From the NCBI GenBank assembly GCA_014155875.1, contig JACEFZ010022355.1, positions 124,001-188,000 of the forward strand: 64,000 bases of DNA, written 5' to 3'. Position numbers and translations under genes: made by a program. Origin of the DNA: Cepaea nemoralis. Lineage: Eukaryota > Mollusca > Gastropoda > Stylommatophora > Helicidae. Below are positions 63,906 to 64,000 of this stretch, piece by piece; position 1 is the stretch's first letter; every line of letters starts with the position of its first letter. The notes beneath the pieces are model-generated. The model ran no database searches and had not been told where the DNA came from. It saw nothing but the letters and a program-made list of their open reading frames with translations.

Positions 63906-64000
63906 CAGTGGTTCTTAACCGGTGGGGAATCCCCCCCCCCGCCCCCCCCCCCCCGGAGAGGGGGGGGGGGGAATTAAGATTATTTCAAGATCGCATTAAT
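63906..64000 (+). mobile_element. Start of a hAT-like transposon end, cut by window edge
   Basis: CAGTGGTTCTTAACCGGTGG is the classic terminal sequence of many animal hAT/MITE families. C and G runs follow (63928-63970). The other end lies outside the window. Confidence 0.6.

Overview
This is 64 kb of animal nuclear DNA. It has spliced exons, no operons, dense minisatellites and many retroposon copies. The retroelements resemble families I know from molluscs, especially gastropods, so a gastropod or related lophotrochozoan is my best guess. That is inference, and no species can be named.

Host gene. One host gene is recognisable, on the minus strand. Sixteen exons (63680-63800 down to 3222-3335, 2,198 coding bases, about 732 residues) encode the C-terminal half of a full-size ABCA-subfamily ABC transporter. 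In order they give the second extracellular loop, the second membrane domain, and nucleotide-binding domain 2 with its Walker A, Q-loop, signature, Walker B and H-loop. All sixteen reading phases join without conflict. The first half of the gene lies beyond base 64000. The last exon or exons lie before base 1.

Introns. Coding exons are about 3.4% of the window. Each of the 15 complete introns, and the partial one at the left edge, holds at least one minisatellite with its own unit (21-95 bp, up to about 110 copies). These arrays fill roughly half the window. Several grew out of the gene itself: the 51-bp array at 21.1-21.5 kb repeats the splice acceptor and first 20 bases of the NBD2 Q-loop exon, the 30-bp array at 32.1-32.4 kb repeats a piece of the neighbouring exon, and the 43-bp array at 56.7 kb repeats a splice acceptor. 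In the 51-bp array the frame stays open on the sense strand, so use of an upstream acceptor copy would add 17 residues per unit.

Mobile elements. Introns hold at least a dozen LINE fragments of several families, many bounded by target-site duplications (TSDs). They include a 3.3-kb LINE with an open RT/RNase H frame nested in another LINE (50.5-55.2 kb), a LINE that has lost its RT (35.8-37.5 kb), two copies of a (GAA)n-tailed SINE, two hAT-like MITEs with 8-bp TSDs, and the start of a third hAT-like element at the right edge. The most unusual is a young LTR retrotransposon (41545-46832, LTRs almost identical, 5-bp TSD). It has one Gag-protease ORF and no reverse transcriptase or integrase. 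It sits inside what looks like a SINE whose head is stitched from 5.8S, 18S and 28S rRNA and whose last 45 bases match the 3' end of a LINE family present at 3.5 and 14.0 kb.

No tRNA gene, CRISPR array or bacterial-type feature was seen.
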